Positions 23,392-32,083 of a DNA stretch of 32,083 nt are shown here, one piece after another. Location: assembly GCA_013140775.1 (NCBI GenBank), contig JABFSA010000038.1:1-32083 (forward strand), written 5' to 3'. The stretch is from Acidobacteriota bacterium (GTDB lineage Bacteria; Acidobacteriota; Vicinamibacteria; Vicinamibacterales; UBA2999). Every line of letters starts with the position of its first letter. Within the stretch, counting starts at the first letter, position 1. A model generated the notes under the pieces. That model made no database searches. It saw nothing but the letters and a program-made list of their open reading frames with translations, and was not told where the DNA came from. Made by a program: the position numbers and the translations under genes.

Positions 23392-24363
23392 ATGCTGAAT
23401 TTGAAACTCGGAACGCGCGGTAGTCCGCTCGCGTTGTTCCAGGCCAACACCGTCGCAGCACTCCTTCAATCGTCCGCCGGGGTGACCTGCGAGATTGTGG
23501 TGATTAAGACATCGGGCGATCAACTGGCCGAAGTCCCGCTGGCCGACGCCGGTGGCAAGCGGCTGTTCGTCAAGGAAATCGAGGATGCGCTGCTGGACGG
23601 CGCAGTTGATCTCGCCGTGCACAGCAGCAAAGACATGCCCGCCGTGCTGCCACCGGGCCTGACGCTCGGCGCAGTGCTGCCACGTGAAGACCCTCGCGAC
23701 GCGATCGTCCTCGCAGCAGGAGCCACACCCTCCGCCTCCCATGAGGACGCCATCCGGAGTCGCGGTGAACACCCGCGAATTGGGACCAGCAGCATCCGGA
23801 GGGTCGCGCAACTCGCCCGTCTCGTTCCAACGGCGCGGTTTGCGCCTATTCGAGGTAATGTCGATACGCGATTGCGAAAGGTCGATGCCGGTGACTACGA
23901 CGTCATCGTGCTGGCGGCCGCCGGCCTCAAACGTCTCGGCTACGGAGCCCGGATTTCAGCGTTTCTGCCGACAGCGGCCTGCGTGCCTGCACCAGGGCAG
24001 GGCATCATAGCGGTGGAAATTCGTGATGACGACCCGAGAACCCGTGACATGCTGAGCCGCATCGATGACGCAATGTCGGCAGCGGCGCTCGCGGCCGAGC
24101 GCGAAGTGGTGGTTCGGCTCGGGGGAGGATGTCAGATGCCGATTGGCGCAATCGCAAGCATCGATGGGAGTGAACTCACGTTGAACGCCATCGTCGTATC
24201 GATTGACGGTCATCGCGCCGTGCGCACCGAAACGCGTGGCGCCTCAGCCGATGCGTCGGGTATCGGAGCCAGGGCGGCAGAGCATCTGTTGGCTCAAGGA
24301 GCCGCGGAAATCCTCGCTGAAGCCGGTCAGGCCCAAGTGGAGACTGAGCGGTCGCGGACATGA
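23392..24363 (+). CDS. hemC: hydroxymethylbilane synthase (porphobilinogen deaminase)
   Basis: Polymerises four porphobilinogens to hydroxymethylbilane. The 323-residue product has the normal length. Motifs: LGTRGSPLAL at the start, VHSSKDMPA, RRVAQL, RGNVDTRLRK and FLPTAACVPAPGQGI. C247 in LGGGCQMPIGA is the dipyrromethane cofactor attachment residue. The last bases overlap the start of the next gene (ATGA at 24360-24363), so translation is coupled to the enzyme that uses its unstable product. Confidence 0.97.
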   Translation: MLNLKLGTRGSPLALFQANTVAALLQSSAGVTCEIVVIKTSGDQLAEVPLADAGGKRLFVKEIEDALLDGAVDLAVHSSKDMPAVLPPGLTLGAVLPREDPRDAIVLAAGATPSASHEDAIRSRGEHPRIGTSSIRRVAQLARLVPTARFAPIRGNVDTRLRKVDAGDYDVIVLAAAGLKRLGYGARISAFLPTAACVPAPGQGIIAVEIRDDDPRTRDMLSRIDDAMSAAALAAEREVVVRLGGGCQMPIGAIASIDGSELTLNAIVVSIDGHRAVRTETRGASADASGIGARAAEHLLAQGAAEILAEAGQAQVETERSRT

Positions 24364-25910
24364 GACGTCCAGCGGTCTACCTGATCGGGACCGGACCCGG
24401 AGATCCGCGACTCGTTACGGCCCACGGTCTCGACTGTCTGCGTGCGGCAGACGTCGTCGTGTACGACCACGGAATTCCCAGCGAGCTGCTCCAGAATGCT
24501 TCGGAAGGCGTCGAGCTCATCGACGTCGGAAACGCCTCGCCGCAACCACTGGCACAGGAGGCGATCAGCTATCTCCTGGCCGAGAAGGCGCGCGAAGGAA
24601 AGATGGTCGCCAGACTGAAATGGGGCGACCCATTCGTGTTCGATCGCGGTGGAGAGGAAGCGCTCTTCCTGCACGAGCAGGGAGTGCCGTTTGAGATCGT
24701 GCCCGGGATTCCTGCTGGCATCGCAGTCCCTGCCTATGCAGGCGTCCCAGTGACGTATCCAGGCGCCGGCGACACCATCACCCTGATCCGTGGCTACGAG
24801 GATGAGAGCCGCACGGCACCCGAAATCGACTGGGTGAGCCTCGCTCGCCTCGGCGGCACGGCGGTCTGCTACGCGGGACCTCAACAGCTACCGCGTATTC
24901 TCGAGGCGATCAAAGGGAGCGGCTGGCCAGCGGATGGCCGGGCTGTCGTGATTTATAACGGAACGATGCCCGCGCAGGAGACAGTCTCGGGAACGGTTTC
25001 CGAGTTGCTCGATACGGTCCGGGACAATCCCCGACGCGGCGCGGCAACGCTCGTGGTCGGACTGGTCGTCGGCCTGCGTCCTCACCTTCGGTGGTTTGAC
25101 GCACGGCCGCTCTTTGGACGCAGCGTGCTGGTCACTCGTCCTCGAGAACAGGCTGCGGAGCTCGTGAACCGGCTGACCGCGCTGGGCGCCGACGCCATCG
25201 CGTCACCGCTCATTCGGGTGACTCCGCCTGATGACTGGGAACCGCTTCGCAAGGCGGCCGAAGCAGCGAACACGTTCGACTGGATCGTGTTCACGAGCGC
25301 GAACGCTGTAGCGTCATTCATGAAGGCGCTCCTCGAGAGCGAGCACGACCTGCGCCTGCTCAAAGGACCGCGGCTGTGCGCAGTGGGAAAAGGGACGGCA
25401 GACAAGCTGGCGCAGTATCACGTCAAGGCCGACATCGTTCCCGACGAGTTCCGGGCTGAGGCCGCGGCAGCCGCGATCGCGGCCGCGGGACCGCTGCAGG
25501 GTACGCGAGTGCTCCTGCCGCGCGCGGACATCGGCCGGGAAGTCATCGGCAACCAGCTGCGTCAGGCCGGGGCAGATGTCACCGAAGTCATCGCGTATCA
25601 CACTCGCCTGGAGGAAACGCCGCGCGAAGGCGATCCTGACGTGTACGGGATGCTCCTCGAGGGTCGCATTGACGTCGTCACCTTCGCGAGCCCCTCATCT
25701 GTGCGAAGCTTCGCGAAGATTCACGGAGCCGACGCCGCGGCAGACCTGCTGAAGAACACCGTCGTGGCGGTAATTGGCCCCGTCACGGGAGACGCCGCGA
25801 GGCAACTGGGGTTTCCTGTGACCGTGCAGGCGACAACGCATACGATTCCCGCGCTGGTGGACGCCATCGTGGCGTACTACGCCGTCGCCAGAACCGCGTC
25901 GCCGAATTAA
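24360..25910 (+). CDS. fusion: SUMT-like methyltransferase domain plus uroporphyrinogen III synthase
   Basis: A 516-residue bifunctional chain. Residues 1-240 form a CobA/CysG-type SAM methyltransferase domain (VYLIGTGPGDP at 7-16). Residues 255-510 are a HemD domain that cyclises hydroxymethylbilane (RSVLVTRPREQA, DWIVFTSANAV, RVLLPRADIGR, VTFASPSSVRSF). The HemD half looks complete. The methyltransferase half departs from the usual consensus: GGDPFxFGRG reads KWGDPFVFDRG (88-97), the VGK lysine is Asn (VGN, about 58), and the later YMG reads YAG. D36 in VYDHG is kept. Methylation of uroporphyrinogen to precorrin-2 is therefore uncertain. Placed between hemC and hemB it serves the same pathway. 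Confidence 0.9.
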   Translation: MRRPAVYLIGTGPGDPRLVTAHGLDCLRAADVVVYDHGIPSELLQNASEGVELIDVGNASPQPLAQEAISYLLAEKAREGKMVARLKWGDPFVFDRGGEEALFLHEQGVPFEIVPGIPAGIAVPAYAGVPVTYPGAGDTITLIRGYEDESRTAPEIDWVSLARLGGTAVCYAGPQQLPRILEAIKGSGWPADGRAVVIYNGTMPAQETVSGTVSELLDTVRDNPRRGAATLVVGLVVGLRPHLRWFDARPLFGRSVLVTRPREQAAELVNRLTALGADAIASPLIRVTPPDDWEPLRKAAEAANTFDWIVFTSANAVASFMKALLESEHDLRLLKGPRLCAVGKGTADKLAQYHVKADIVPDEFRAEAAAAAIAAAGPLQGTRVLLPRADIGREVIGNQLRQAGADVTEVIAYHTRLEETPREGDPDVYGMLLEGRIDVVTFASPSSVRSFAKIHGADAAADLLKNTVVAVIGPVTGDAARQLGFPVTVQATTHTIPALVDAIVAYYAVARTASPN

Positions 25911-25918
25911 CCGCGAAG

Positions 25919-25943
25919 ACACGCAGGGGCGCACCCTGCGTGT
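25919..25943. repeat. 10-bp hairpin between the cobA-hemD fusion and hemB
   Basis: ACACGCAGGG at 25919-25928 pairs perfectly with CCCTGCGTGT at 25934-25943 around a 5-base loop. It follows the motif aaccgcgaagac, which resembles the ends of the element at 16600-16677. A terminator, an attenuator or a mobile palindromic repeat are all possible; there is no T tract. Confidence 0.65.
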
Positions 25944-25964
25944 GTCCGTGGCAAGATTTCATCC

Positions 25965-26993
25965 ATGTCCGAACAGACGACATCCCGCTTCGTGCTTGCT
26001 CGAAGGCCGAGGCGACTCAGGCGTACTGACGCGATCCGGCGCCTCGTCCGGGAAACGCAACTGACGCCCGACTGCTTTATCTATCCCCTCTTCATCACCA
26101 GCGGAACCGGAGTGCGGCGCGCGATTACGTCGATGCCAGGCGTGTTTCAGCTCTCGGTGGATGAGGCGGTCAAGGAAGCCGCAGCGGCCTATGCAGATGG
26201 GGTGCCTGGTGTGCTCCTGTTCGGACTGCCCGAGAGCAAGGATGCCGTTGGATCGACGGCAGCCGATGCTCACGCGCCCGTACAGTCGGCTGTCCGTGAG
26301 CTCAAGCGCGCGATACCCAATCTCATCGTGGTGACCGACGTCTGCCTTTGTGAGTACACGTCGCACGGACACTGCGGCATTCTCGAGGGTGACGAGATCC
26401 TGAATGACGTCACCGTGTCGCACCTTGTAGAGGTCGCGCTGTCGCATGCAACCGCCGGCGCGGACTTCGTGGCGCCATCCGACATGATGGACGGTCGCGT
26501 CGCCGCCATCCGTCAGGGGCTCGACGAACGTGGATTCGAACGCGTCGGGATCATGTCGTACGCCGCGAAGTACTGCTCGGCGTTCTATGGCCCGTTCCGG
26601 GACGCGGCGGATTCTGCCCCGCAATTCGGGGACCGACGAAGCCATCAAATGGATCCCGCGAACGTGGAAGAAGCTCTACGGGAAGTCGAGACCGACCTCA
26701 ACGAAGGGGCCGACATCGTGATCGTCAAGCCGGCGCTCACCTATCTCGACGTGGTATCGAGGGTGAAGGAACGCTTCAGGCAACCGACCGCGGCATACCA
26801 TGTCAGCGGCGAGTACGCGATGCTCAAGGCGGCCGCTGCCAACGGCTGGATCGACGAGCCACGGGCCATGATGGAAACGCTCACGGCCATACGACGTGCC
26901 GGCGCCGACATCATCATCACGTACTACGCACGCGCGGCCGCGCGCGCTCTTCGTTCGGAACGTTCGGATCGTTCGAACCGTTCGGATCGTTAA
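25965..26993 (+). CDS. hemB: delta-aminolevulinic acid dehydratase (porphobilinogen synthase)
   Basis: Condenses two aminolevulinates to porphobilinogen. The 342-residue product has the Cys-type zinc site [14 protein letters not shown] (C127, C129, C137), so it is a zinc-dependent form. The two active-site lysines are K202 ([17 protein letters not shown]) and K255 (VKPAL). The catalytic core ends at about [11 protein letters not shown]. The last 13 residues are an unusual RSE/RSD/RSN repeat encoded by a 9-base tandem repeat. The hairpin upstream separates it from the previous gene by 54 bases. Confidence 0.97.
   Translation: MSEQTTSRFVLARRPRRLRRTDAIRRLVRETQLTPDCFIYPLFITSGTGVRRAITSMPGVFQLSVDEAVKEAAAAYADGVPGVLLFGLPESKDAVGSTAADAHAPVQSAVRELKRAIPNLIVVTDVCLCEYTSHGHCGILEGDEILNDVTVSHLVEVALSHATAGADFVAPSDMMDGRVAAIRQGLDERGFERVGIMSYAAKYCSAFYGPFRDAADSAPQFGDRRSHQMDPANVEEALREVETDLNEGADIVIVKPALTYLDVVSRVKERFRQPTAAYHVSGEYAMLKAAAANGWIDEPRAMMETLTAIRRAGADIIITYYARAAARALRSERSDRSNRSDR
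26953..26991 (+). repeat. 9-base tandem repeat encoding the HemB tail
   Basis: Four units: cgttcggaa, cgttcggat, cgttcgaac, cgttcggat, then a partial cgt, reading [13 protein letters not shown] before TAA. It is in frame at the extreme 3' end of hemB. Confidence 0.8.
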
Positions 26994-27013
26994 GGACGGC
27001 CGAGGCGAACGAT

Positions 27014-28324
27014 ATGAATACATCGACCAGTAAGAAGCTTTTCGCGCGCGCTTCCAAGGTCCTGCCCGGCGGCGTCAGCAGTCCCGTCCGTGCGTTCAAG
27101 GCAGTTGGCTCGTCGCCGCTGTTCATCCGCCGCGGAAAGGGCGCAACCATCGAGGATGTCGATGGCAATCGCCTTATCGACTATGTGATGTCGTGGGGGC
27201 CTCTCATTCATGGGCACGCCCCCTCAGGACTGATCAAGGCCGTCACTGCTGCGGCAAAACGCGGTACGAGCTTCGGCGCGCCGAGTCCCCTCGAACACGA
27301 TCTGGGCGAGCAGGTGCGTTCGCTCATGCCCTCGCTCGAACGCGTTCGCTTCGTGAGCTCGGGCACCGAGGCAGCCATGAGTGCCGTGCGCGTGGCGCGA
27401 GCCTTCACGGGGAGAGACCGCATCATCAAGTTCGAAGGTTGCTATCACGGTCACGCGGATGCGTTTCTGGCCAAGGCTGGATCGGGTGCCACGACGCTCG
27501 GAGTGCCTACGAGTCCGGGTGTGTCACGCGCCGTGGCGGCTGACACGCTCCTCGCGCGCTATAACGACCTCGCGTCTGTTGAGGCTCTCTGCTCGAGTCA
27601 CAAGGGGTCGATCGCTGCGCTCATCGTCGAACCGATTGCCGGCAATATGGGGGTCGTGCCGCCGGCAACAGGATTTCTGAGCGGGCTTCGAGACATCACA
27701 GCCCGACACGGAATCTTGCTTGTCTTCGACGAGGTGATCTCGGGATTCAGAGCCGCCGCTGGAGGTGCGCAAGCGGTCTTCGGCGTCACACCCGATCTCA
27801 CGTGCCTTGGAAAGATCATCGGCGGGGGATTGCCGGTTGGCGCGTACGGTGGACGGGCGGACATCATGGCGCTCGTGGCACCAGCCGGGCCGGTCTATCA
27901 GGCGGGCACACTGTCAGGAAACCCTGTGGCCATGACGGCCGGGCAGTGGGCTCTCAAACGGCTGACCCCTCGTCTCTACAAGGACCTTGCACGTCGAGGC
28001 ACGCTGCTCGCGGCTGGACTTGCGGATGCCGCGCGCGACGCTGGCGTCGCCCTCCAGGTCAACGCATTCGGTTCGCTGCTGACGCCGTTCTTCACGTCAT
28101 CGCCAGTGACGGATTACGACTCCGCGCTGAAGGCCGACACGGATGCCTATGCGACGTTCTTCCGTGCCATGCTCGAACGAGGCATCTACGGTCCGCCGTC
28201 GCAATTCGAAGCGTGGTTTCTATCGGCCGCTCATACCGATCGTCACGTGAACGACACGGTGAAGGCCGCACGAAGTGCACTGAAGGTCGTCGCCGCGCGG
28301 TCCGGATCTCGAAGGATGCGCTAG
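27014..28324 (+). CDS. hemL: glutamate-1-semialdehyde 2,1-aminomutase
   Basis: Pyridoxal-phosphate enzyme that converts glutamate-1-semialdehyde to aminolevulinate, the step after HemA. The 436-residue product has the full family set: VLPGGVSSPVRAFKAVG at 16-32, SSGTEAAMSAVR at 115-126, GCYHGHAD, VEPIAGNMGVV, FDEVISGFR, and the PLP lysine K267 in CLGKIIGGGLPVGAYGG. It closes the heme operon. Its TAG stop shares the CTAG at 28321-28324 with the stop of the opposing gene. Confidence 0.97.
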   Translation: MNTSTSKKLFARASKVLPGGVSSPVRAFKAVGSSPLFIRRGKGATIEDVDGNRLIDYVMSWGPLIHGHAPSGLIKAVTAAAKRGTSFGAPSPLEHDLGEQVRSLMPSLERVRFVSSGTEAAMSAVRVARAFTGRDRIIKFEGCYHGHADAFLAKAGSGATTLGVPTSPGVSRAVAADTLLARYNDLASVEALCSSHKGSIAALIVEPIAGNMGVVPPATGFLSGLRDITARHGILLVFDEVISGFRAAAGGAQAVFGVTPDLTCLGKIIGGGLPVGAYGGRADIMALVAPAGPVYQAGTLSGNPVAMTAGQWALKRLTPRLYKDLARRGTLLAAGLADAARDAGVALQVNAFGSLLTPFFTSSPVTDYDSALKADTDAYATFFRAMLERGIYGPPSQFEAWFLSAAHTDRHVNDTVKAARSALKVVAARSGSRRMR

Positions 28325-29235
28325 CGGGCAGTATTGATCCGTGCGGCCGAATCGATCCGGACGCGCAAGACAGAGCCCTGGGCCAGATTGAGTTCCTCCC
28401 CTTCGGTCGCCGCGATCGTGCCGCCGCCACCGATCAGGATTCCGGCCATGGCGCCCTTGAAGCCGCCCAGAATGCCACCGAGAATAGCGCCCACGCCCGC
28501 GCCAGCACCAACGCGGCCCACTTCACCCTTTATACCTTCGCCCTCGAGAGCCTGGCTTACGGTGGCGCGAATCGGATAGGACCTTCCACCGAACGTGACC
28601 TGGTCGAAGCTCACGCTCATCCTGGCCGTCCTGTTGGTGCGGGTCGCCGGTTCCACTGAAGTCACGACACCGCGCATCACCGCCCCGGCCGGTATCGCGA
28701 CCCGCCCATCGACGCTGAGGTCAACGAGTGTCGTCGCTTCGAAGCGATCCTCGACCTTGGCGGTGCCTGAGTTGAGGGCATCACTCAGCCGAACGTCCAG
28801 CTCCGTGCCGGCAGGTATTTCTACTTCATTCCTCCCAAGAGGCGTTGTCGTCGTTGTCGTCCGCGTCGCGGGCTGACTCGTCGCCGGCGTGCTGGTGGCA
28901 GGGGCAGCCGCGCGGTTCGTCGTATCGCTCGCTCGCGACCGAAGATTCTCGATCCGATCGCGCACGTTCAGGTACTCGGTGCGCGCCAGGGTACGTTCTT
29001 TTCGAAGCTTCACCTTGAGGTAAATCACTTCATCCCGCAGGTCGTCGAGCTCCACCTGCAACTGGTTAGCTCTGGCGGCATCGCGCGTGCGGAGCTGCGT
29101 GACGTCCCCTGCGGCAGCTGTGGTGTCCTCCTGGAGCCGCTGAATGTCTGTTGTGGTGACAGTCTGGGCCGCAGCAGACGCGGCAACGCCGGCCAGGAAC
29201 GCGACCGCGAGCATAGCTCGTCGAATACGATGCAT
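28321..29235 (-). CDS. exported coiled-coil protein of unknown function
   Basis: A 304-residue protein not recognised as a characterised family. ATG at 29235 is chosen because GGAGG lies 7 bases upstream. A signal peptide (about 1-24) is followed by a charged coiled-coil region (about 30-95), a Thr/Pro/Ala-rich linker with a run of threonines (about 108-130), and a beta-rich domain beginning VEIPAGTELDVRLSDALNSGTAKVED with VAIPAGAVMRG. A Gly/Ala-rich hydrophobic stretch (about 230-275) resembles a glycine-zipper segment. This suggests an envelope-associated protein. It converges on hemL with overlapping stop codons. Confidence 0.75.
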   Translation of the reverse strand: MHRIRRAMLAVAFLAGVAASAAAQTVTTTDIQRLQEDTTAAAGDVTQLRTRDAARANQLQVELDDLRDEVIYLKVKLRKERTLARTEYLNVRDRIENLRSRASDTTNRAAAPATSTPATSQPATRTTTTTTPLGRNEVEIPAGTELDVRLSDALNSGTAKVEDRFEATTLVDLSVDGRVAIPAGAVMRGVVTSVEPATRTNRTARMSVSFDQVTFGGRSYPIRATVSQALEGEGIKGEVGRVGAGAGVGAILGGILGGFKGAMAGILIGGGGTIAATEGEELNLAQGSVLRVRIDSAARINTAR

Positions 29236-29353
29236 GAAGGAACCTCCGTTTGAGGCGCTGTGCAATTATTGCGCCGATCACGCTGCCCCGAAACGAGGGC
29301 AGTTCATACCACGGGGATTTATCGGAGTAAGTAGATTGTGTCCTACCTGGGGG

Positions 29354-29383
29354 AGCAGGTCCAGAGTCGTCCGCGGACCTGCT
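29354..29383 (-). terminator. hairpin at the 3' end of rseP
   Basis: AGCAGGTCC (29354-29362) pairs with GGACCTGCT (29375-29383), 9 bp with a 12-base loop, beginning at the rseP stop codon. No T tract is evident. It probably ends the cdsA-dxr-rseP transcript. Confidence 0.55.
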
Positions 29384-30713
29384 AGTTCCGCCAGGGCATC
29401 AGCCGTTCGATCCAGGCGATGCGGGTCAGGTCGTTGTAGATGACCGTCACCATCAGCATCATCAGCACGGCAAAGCCAGCCATGAGCATCTTTTCCTTGA
29501 CCGCGTAGCTGAAGTCACGTCGCGCGACACCCTCGAGCGCCATGATCAGGATGTGCCCGCCATCGAGCACCGGGATCGGCATCAGGTTGAGCAGCCCGAG
29601 GTTGAGGCTGATCGACGCCATCAATGAGAAGAGCGCAATCCAGCCTGCGGCCGCCGACTCTCCCGACAGCTGGGCAATCGCCACAGGGCCCATCAACTGA
29701 CGCGGCGACGTCTCGCCCACGAACAGACCGCCGAGCGTCTTGAAGATCAGGCCGCTGAACTCGATGTTCTTCTGCACGCTCAGTTTCATGGCCTCGAAGG
29801 GGCCTGGCGTGAACGATCGCGTCGGCTCGGTGACGAAGACGCCGAGCATGGCGCGGTCACCGTTCTGCTCCGGCGTCGCGCGTATCTGAAGCTGCTGGTC
29901 GCCACGCTTGATCGTGAGCTCGATCTCGCGACCACCGCTTCCCGAGATCGCCTCGATCAGGTTGGTCCGCGTCACCATCCGTCGTCCGTCTACCGCGAGG
30001 ACGATGTCACCCGCCATCAGGCCGGCCCGCTCGGCCGGCTCACCAGCGATGACCGAGGCCACGATCGGATCGATGTCCGGAAGGACTCCGATCTCGCCGA
30101 TCTCGAATCGGCCGTCGGAGTCAGGACGGACGCTGACGGTCCGCGTTTCACCATTGCGCCGCAGTGTGATTGGAACGTCGCGATCCGGCCTGGTGCCGAC
30201 GGCAATGAAGAGATCTTCCCAGGTGCTGACCGGTTCGTTGCCGACTGTCAGGATGAGATCGCCGGACTGGATGCCCGCGCGCTGAGCCGGCGAGTCAGGC
30301 TCGACGGCGCCAATCGTTGGCGGCTGGTCCTCATAAATCGGGACCTGCGCACCCTGCGCCAGCACGACAGCCATGACCACCACCGCCAGGATGATGTTCA
30401 TGAGCGGGCCCATGATGAGCACCTGGAAGCGTTCCCACTTGGTCTTGGACAGGAACTCGTCCGGCTGGCCGGTGCGGCCGGGATCGTCGGGGCTGTCCCC
30501 CGCCATCTTCACGTAACCGCCCAGCGGAATCAGGCTGATGCAGTACTCCGTGTCGCCTCGCTTGGTTTTCAGGATCTTGGGACCGAATCCGAGCGAGAAC
30601 GTGAGAACCCGCACGCCGAGCCGGCGGGCTGCGAGGAAGTGTCCGAGCTCGTGCACGAAGACCAGCACGCCCAGCACGAACAGGAACGACCAGATCGTGT
30701 TCAGTGAGCTCAC
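29382..30713 (-). CDS. rseP: RIP metalloprotease (site-2 protease)
   Basis: Inner-membrane zinc protease that cuts transmembrane substrates such as anti-sigma factors. GTG at 30713 is chosen: it overlaps the dxr stop (GTGA) and gives 443 residues. A longer frame from 30764 would overlap dxr by 55 bases. The N-terminal helix carries HELGH (H21, E22, H25), and the third metal ligand is D384 in PVLDGGH. Two PDZ domains lie at about 120-280 (each with the PAxRAG type start). The usual neighbours dxr and cdsA confirm the identity. Confidence 0.95.
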   Translation of the reverse strand: MSSLNTIWSFLFVLGVLVFVHELGHFLAARRLGVRVLTFSLGFGPKILKTKRGDTEYCISLIPLGGYVKMAGDSPDDPGRTGQPDEFLSKTKWERFQVLIMGPLMNIILAVVVMAVVLAQGAQVPIYEDQPPTIGAVEPDSPAQRAGIQSGDLILTVGNEPVSTWEDLFIAVGTRPDRDVPITLRRNGETRTVSVRPDSDGRFEIGEIGVLPDIDPIVASVIAGEPAERAGLMAGDIVLAVDGRRMVTRTNLIEAISGSGGREIELTIKRGDQQLQIRATPEQNGDRAMLGVFVTEPTRSFTPGPFEAMKLSVQKNIEFSGLIFKTLGGLFVGETSPRQLMGPVAIAQLSGESAAAGWIALFSLMASISLNLGLLNLMPIPVLDGGHILIMALEGVARRDFSYAVKEKMLMAGFAVLMMLMVTVIYNDLTRIAWIERLMPWRN

Positions 30714-31879
30714 TGGATCAATTCTAACTCGCGTGCCACGTGGCCGGCATACTCCCGGGCCCACAGATCGGCCTTCCGAATTGCCGCGAGCGTTGTCACT
30801 TCTTCCACGGAATGCGCGTTCATCGTCATTTCGACGACCCGGGCGATTCCAGTGAATCCAAGTCTGCGGTCGAGGAACGCCTCAACCGCCAGCTCGTTGG
30901 CCGCGTTCAACACCGCCGGCAACGTGCCTCCGGTACGCAACGCGCGATAGGCCAGTCCCAGACAGGGAAATCGATCGACCCTCGGCTCCAGGAAGTCGAG
31001 CCGTCCAGCGCGCAGAAGATCGAGCACTGGTAGCGGGCCGCCCCAGCGCTCCGGATACGAGCAGGCGTACTGAATCGGCAGGCGCATGTCGGTGACACCG
31101 AGCTGGGCGATCACCGAGCCATCGATGAGCTCGACCATCGAATGCACGATCGACTGCGGATGGATGACCACATCTATCTGGTCGGCGCCGACGTTGAAGA
31201 GCCAGTGGGCCTCGATGACTTCCAGTCCCTTGTTCATCAGCGTGGCCGAGTCCACGGTGATCTTCCGTCCCATCTGCCATGTCGGGTGACGCAGCGCGGC
31301 CGCAGGATCCACGTGCTCGAGCGCTTCGGGCGAATAGTCACGGAATGGCCCCCCTGACGCCGTCAGGATGATGCGCCGAACCTCCGTTCCCGTCCGTCCG
31401 TGGAGGCACTGATGAATCGCATTGTGTTCGCTGTCTATCGGGAGGATTGCCACACCTTTGCGTCGTGCAGCGTCTGTGACGACGGCGCCGGCCATGACGA
31501 GTACTTCCTTATTGGCCAGGGCAATAGTCTTTCCAGCGTCGATTGCGGCAAGAACGGCCTCGAGAGCCGCAGTGCCCGCGGAGGCGCAGATGAGAATGTC
31601 AACTGACGGATGCGTCGCCACGGCAACCAGGCCGGCCGGGCCGTCTGCGAACACCACGGTCGAACCCGGCCCGCACGCCGAGCGCAGCCGATCGACGCCG
31701 TCTCCGGTGGCCATTGCGGCCACAGCCGGGCGATAGCGGGCGATTTGCTCCGCGAGGAGCGACACGTTTTCGCCCGCGGCCAGACCCACCACTTCGAGTC
31801 GTCCGGGATGCGCATCGACGACGGCCAACGTGCTCCGTCCAATCGACCCGGTGGATCCGAGAATGGCAATCCGCTTCAC
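30710..31879 (-). CDS. dxr: 1-deoxy-D-xylulose 5-phosphate reductoisomerase
   Basis: Second step of the MEP isoprenoid pathway, giving MEP from DXP with NADPH. The 389-residue product has NADPH-binding ILGSTGSIGRSTL at 5-17, the metal-binding IDSEHNAIHQCL, TVDSATLMNKGLEVIEAHWLF, and HPQSIVHSMVE. GTG start at 31879, two bases after the cdsA stop. Its stop overlaps the rseP start. No inserted or missing segment is seen. Confidence 0.96.
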   Translation of the reverse strand: MKRIAILGSTGSIGRSTLAVVDAHPGRLEVVGLAAGENVSLLAEQIARYRPAVAAMATGDGVDRLRSACGPGSTVVFADGPAGLVAVATHPSVDILICASAGTAALEAVLAAIDAGKTIALANKEVLVMAGAVVTDAARRKGVAILPIDSEHNAIHQCLHGRTGTEVRRIILTASGGPFRDYSPEALEHVDPAAALRHPTWQMGRKITVDSATLMNKGLEVIEAHWLFNVGADQIDVVIHPQSIVHSMVELIDGSVIAQLGVTDMRLPIQYACSYPERWGGPLPVLDLLRAGRLDFLEPRVDRFPCLGLAYRALRTGGTLPAVLNAANELAVEAFLDRRLGFTGIARVVEMTMNAHSVEEVTTLAAIRKADLWAREYAGHVARELELIQ

Positions 31880-31881
31880 TG

Positions 31882-32083
31882 TCAGGCCCGCAAGTACAGG
31901 TAATACGCAGGGACCGCAAAGAGCAACGCGTCGATGCGATCGAGGATGCCACCGTGTCCAGGTATGAGCCCGGAGCTGTCCTTCACACCGGCAGTCCGTT
32001 TGAGCCGTGACTCAAACAAATCGCCGCAGATTCCCAGCGCGACGATCGTGGCCCCGAGCAGCCCCAGGGACAGCGAGCTCGCG
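31882..32083 (-). CDS. cdsA: phosphatidate cytidylyltransferase, C-terminal part only
   Basis: Only the last 66 codons are in the window; the 5' end lies beyond the right edge. It ends with the CDP-diglyceride synthase signature: [17 protein letters not shown], then [16 protein letters not shown] and a short hydrophobic tail. This enzyme makes CDP-diacylglycerol for phospholipid synthesis. The stop (TGA, minus strand 31884-31882) lies two bases before the dxr start. Confidence 0.95.
   Translation of the reverse strand, partial: ASSLSLGLLGATIVALGICGDLFESRLKRTAGVKDSSGLIPGHGGILDRIDALLFAVPAYYLYLRA

Overview
The window looks like chromosomal DNA of a high-GC Gram-negative bacterium, most likely an Acidobacteriota of the Vicinamibacteria type. 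This is inferred from the paired VWFA-domain proteins of the kind abundant in that phylum, a sulfatase-fold/TPR protein, and the gene mix. No ribosomal RNA is present to confirm it.

Layout. Positions 1-47 hold the 5' part of a tRNA-Glu(CTC) on the minus strand, cut by the window edge. From 187 to 4812 a plus-strand run encodes an M23 peptidase, a cupredoxin-like lipoprotein, heme A synthase (ctaA), heme O synthase (ctaB) and a DUF420 membrane protein. These fit heme A and copper supply to cytochrome oxidase. Between 4793 and 7654 lies a small AT-richer genomic island. It is bounded by an 18-bp direct repeat that duplicates the last codons of the DUF420 gene. It carries a frameshifted, truncated tyrosine-integrase remnant and two translationally overlapping genes for exported proteases, one astacin-like and one trypsin-like. 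The right repeat lies 46 bases before the pyruvate carboxylase start (7701-11144).

From 11188 to 16575 there are stand-alone genes: an exported metallo-beta-lactamase-fold protein (minus), a TPR protein with a degenerate sulfatase domain (plus), a clan GH-A-like glycosidase (plus) and a flippase-like membrane protein (minus). From 16694 to 19299 a minus-strand operon encodes the Fo part of ATP synthase only (atpZ-like, a small membrane protein, atpB, atpE, atpF); no F1 genes follow.

From 19373 to 28324 a tightly packed plus-strand operon begins with two VWFA proteins and continues with a HemX-like membrane protein, hemA, hemC, a cobA-hemD fusion, hemB and hemL. Together these turn glutamyl-tRNA into uroporphyrinogen III. 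With ctaA and ctaB, the window covers the early and the terminal steps of heme A synthesis but not the steps between. From 28321 to the end, minus-strand genes encode an exported hypothetical protein, RseP, Dxr and the C-terminus of CdsA.

The features most worth following up are the island with its protease pair, the active-site changes in the methyltransferase half of the cobA-hemD fusion, the apparent pseudo-sulfatase, and the dispersed palindromic or simple repeats between and at the ends of genes.
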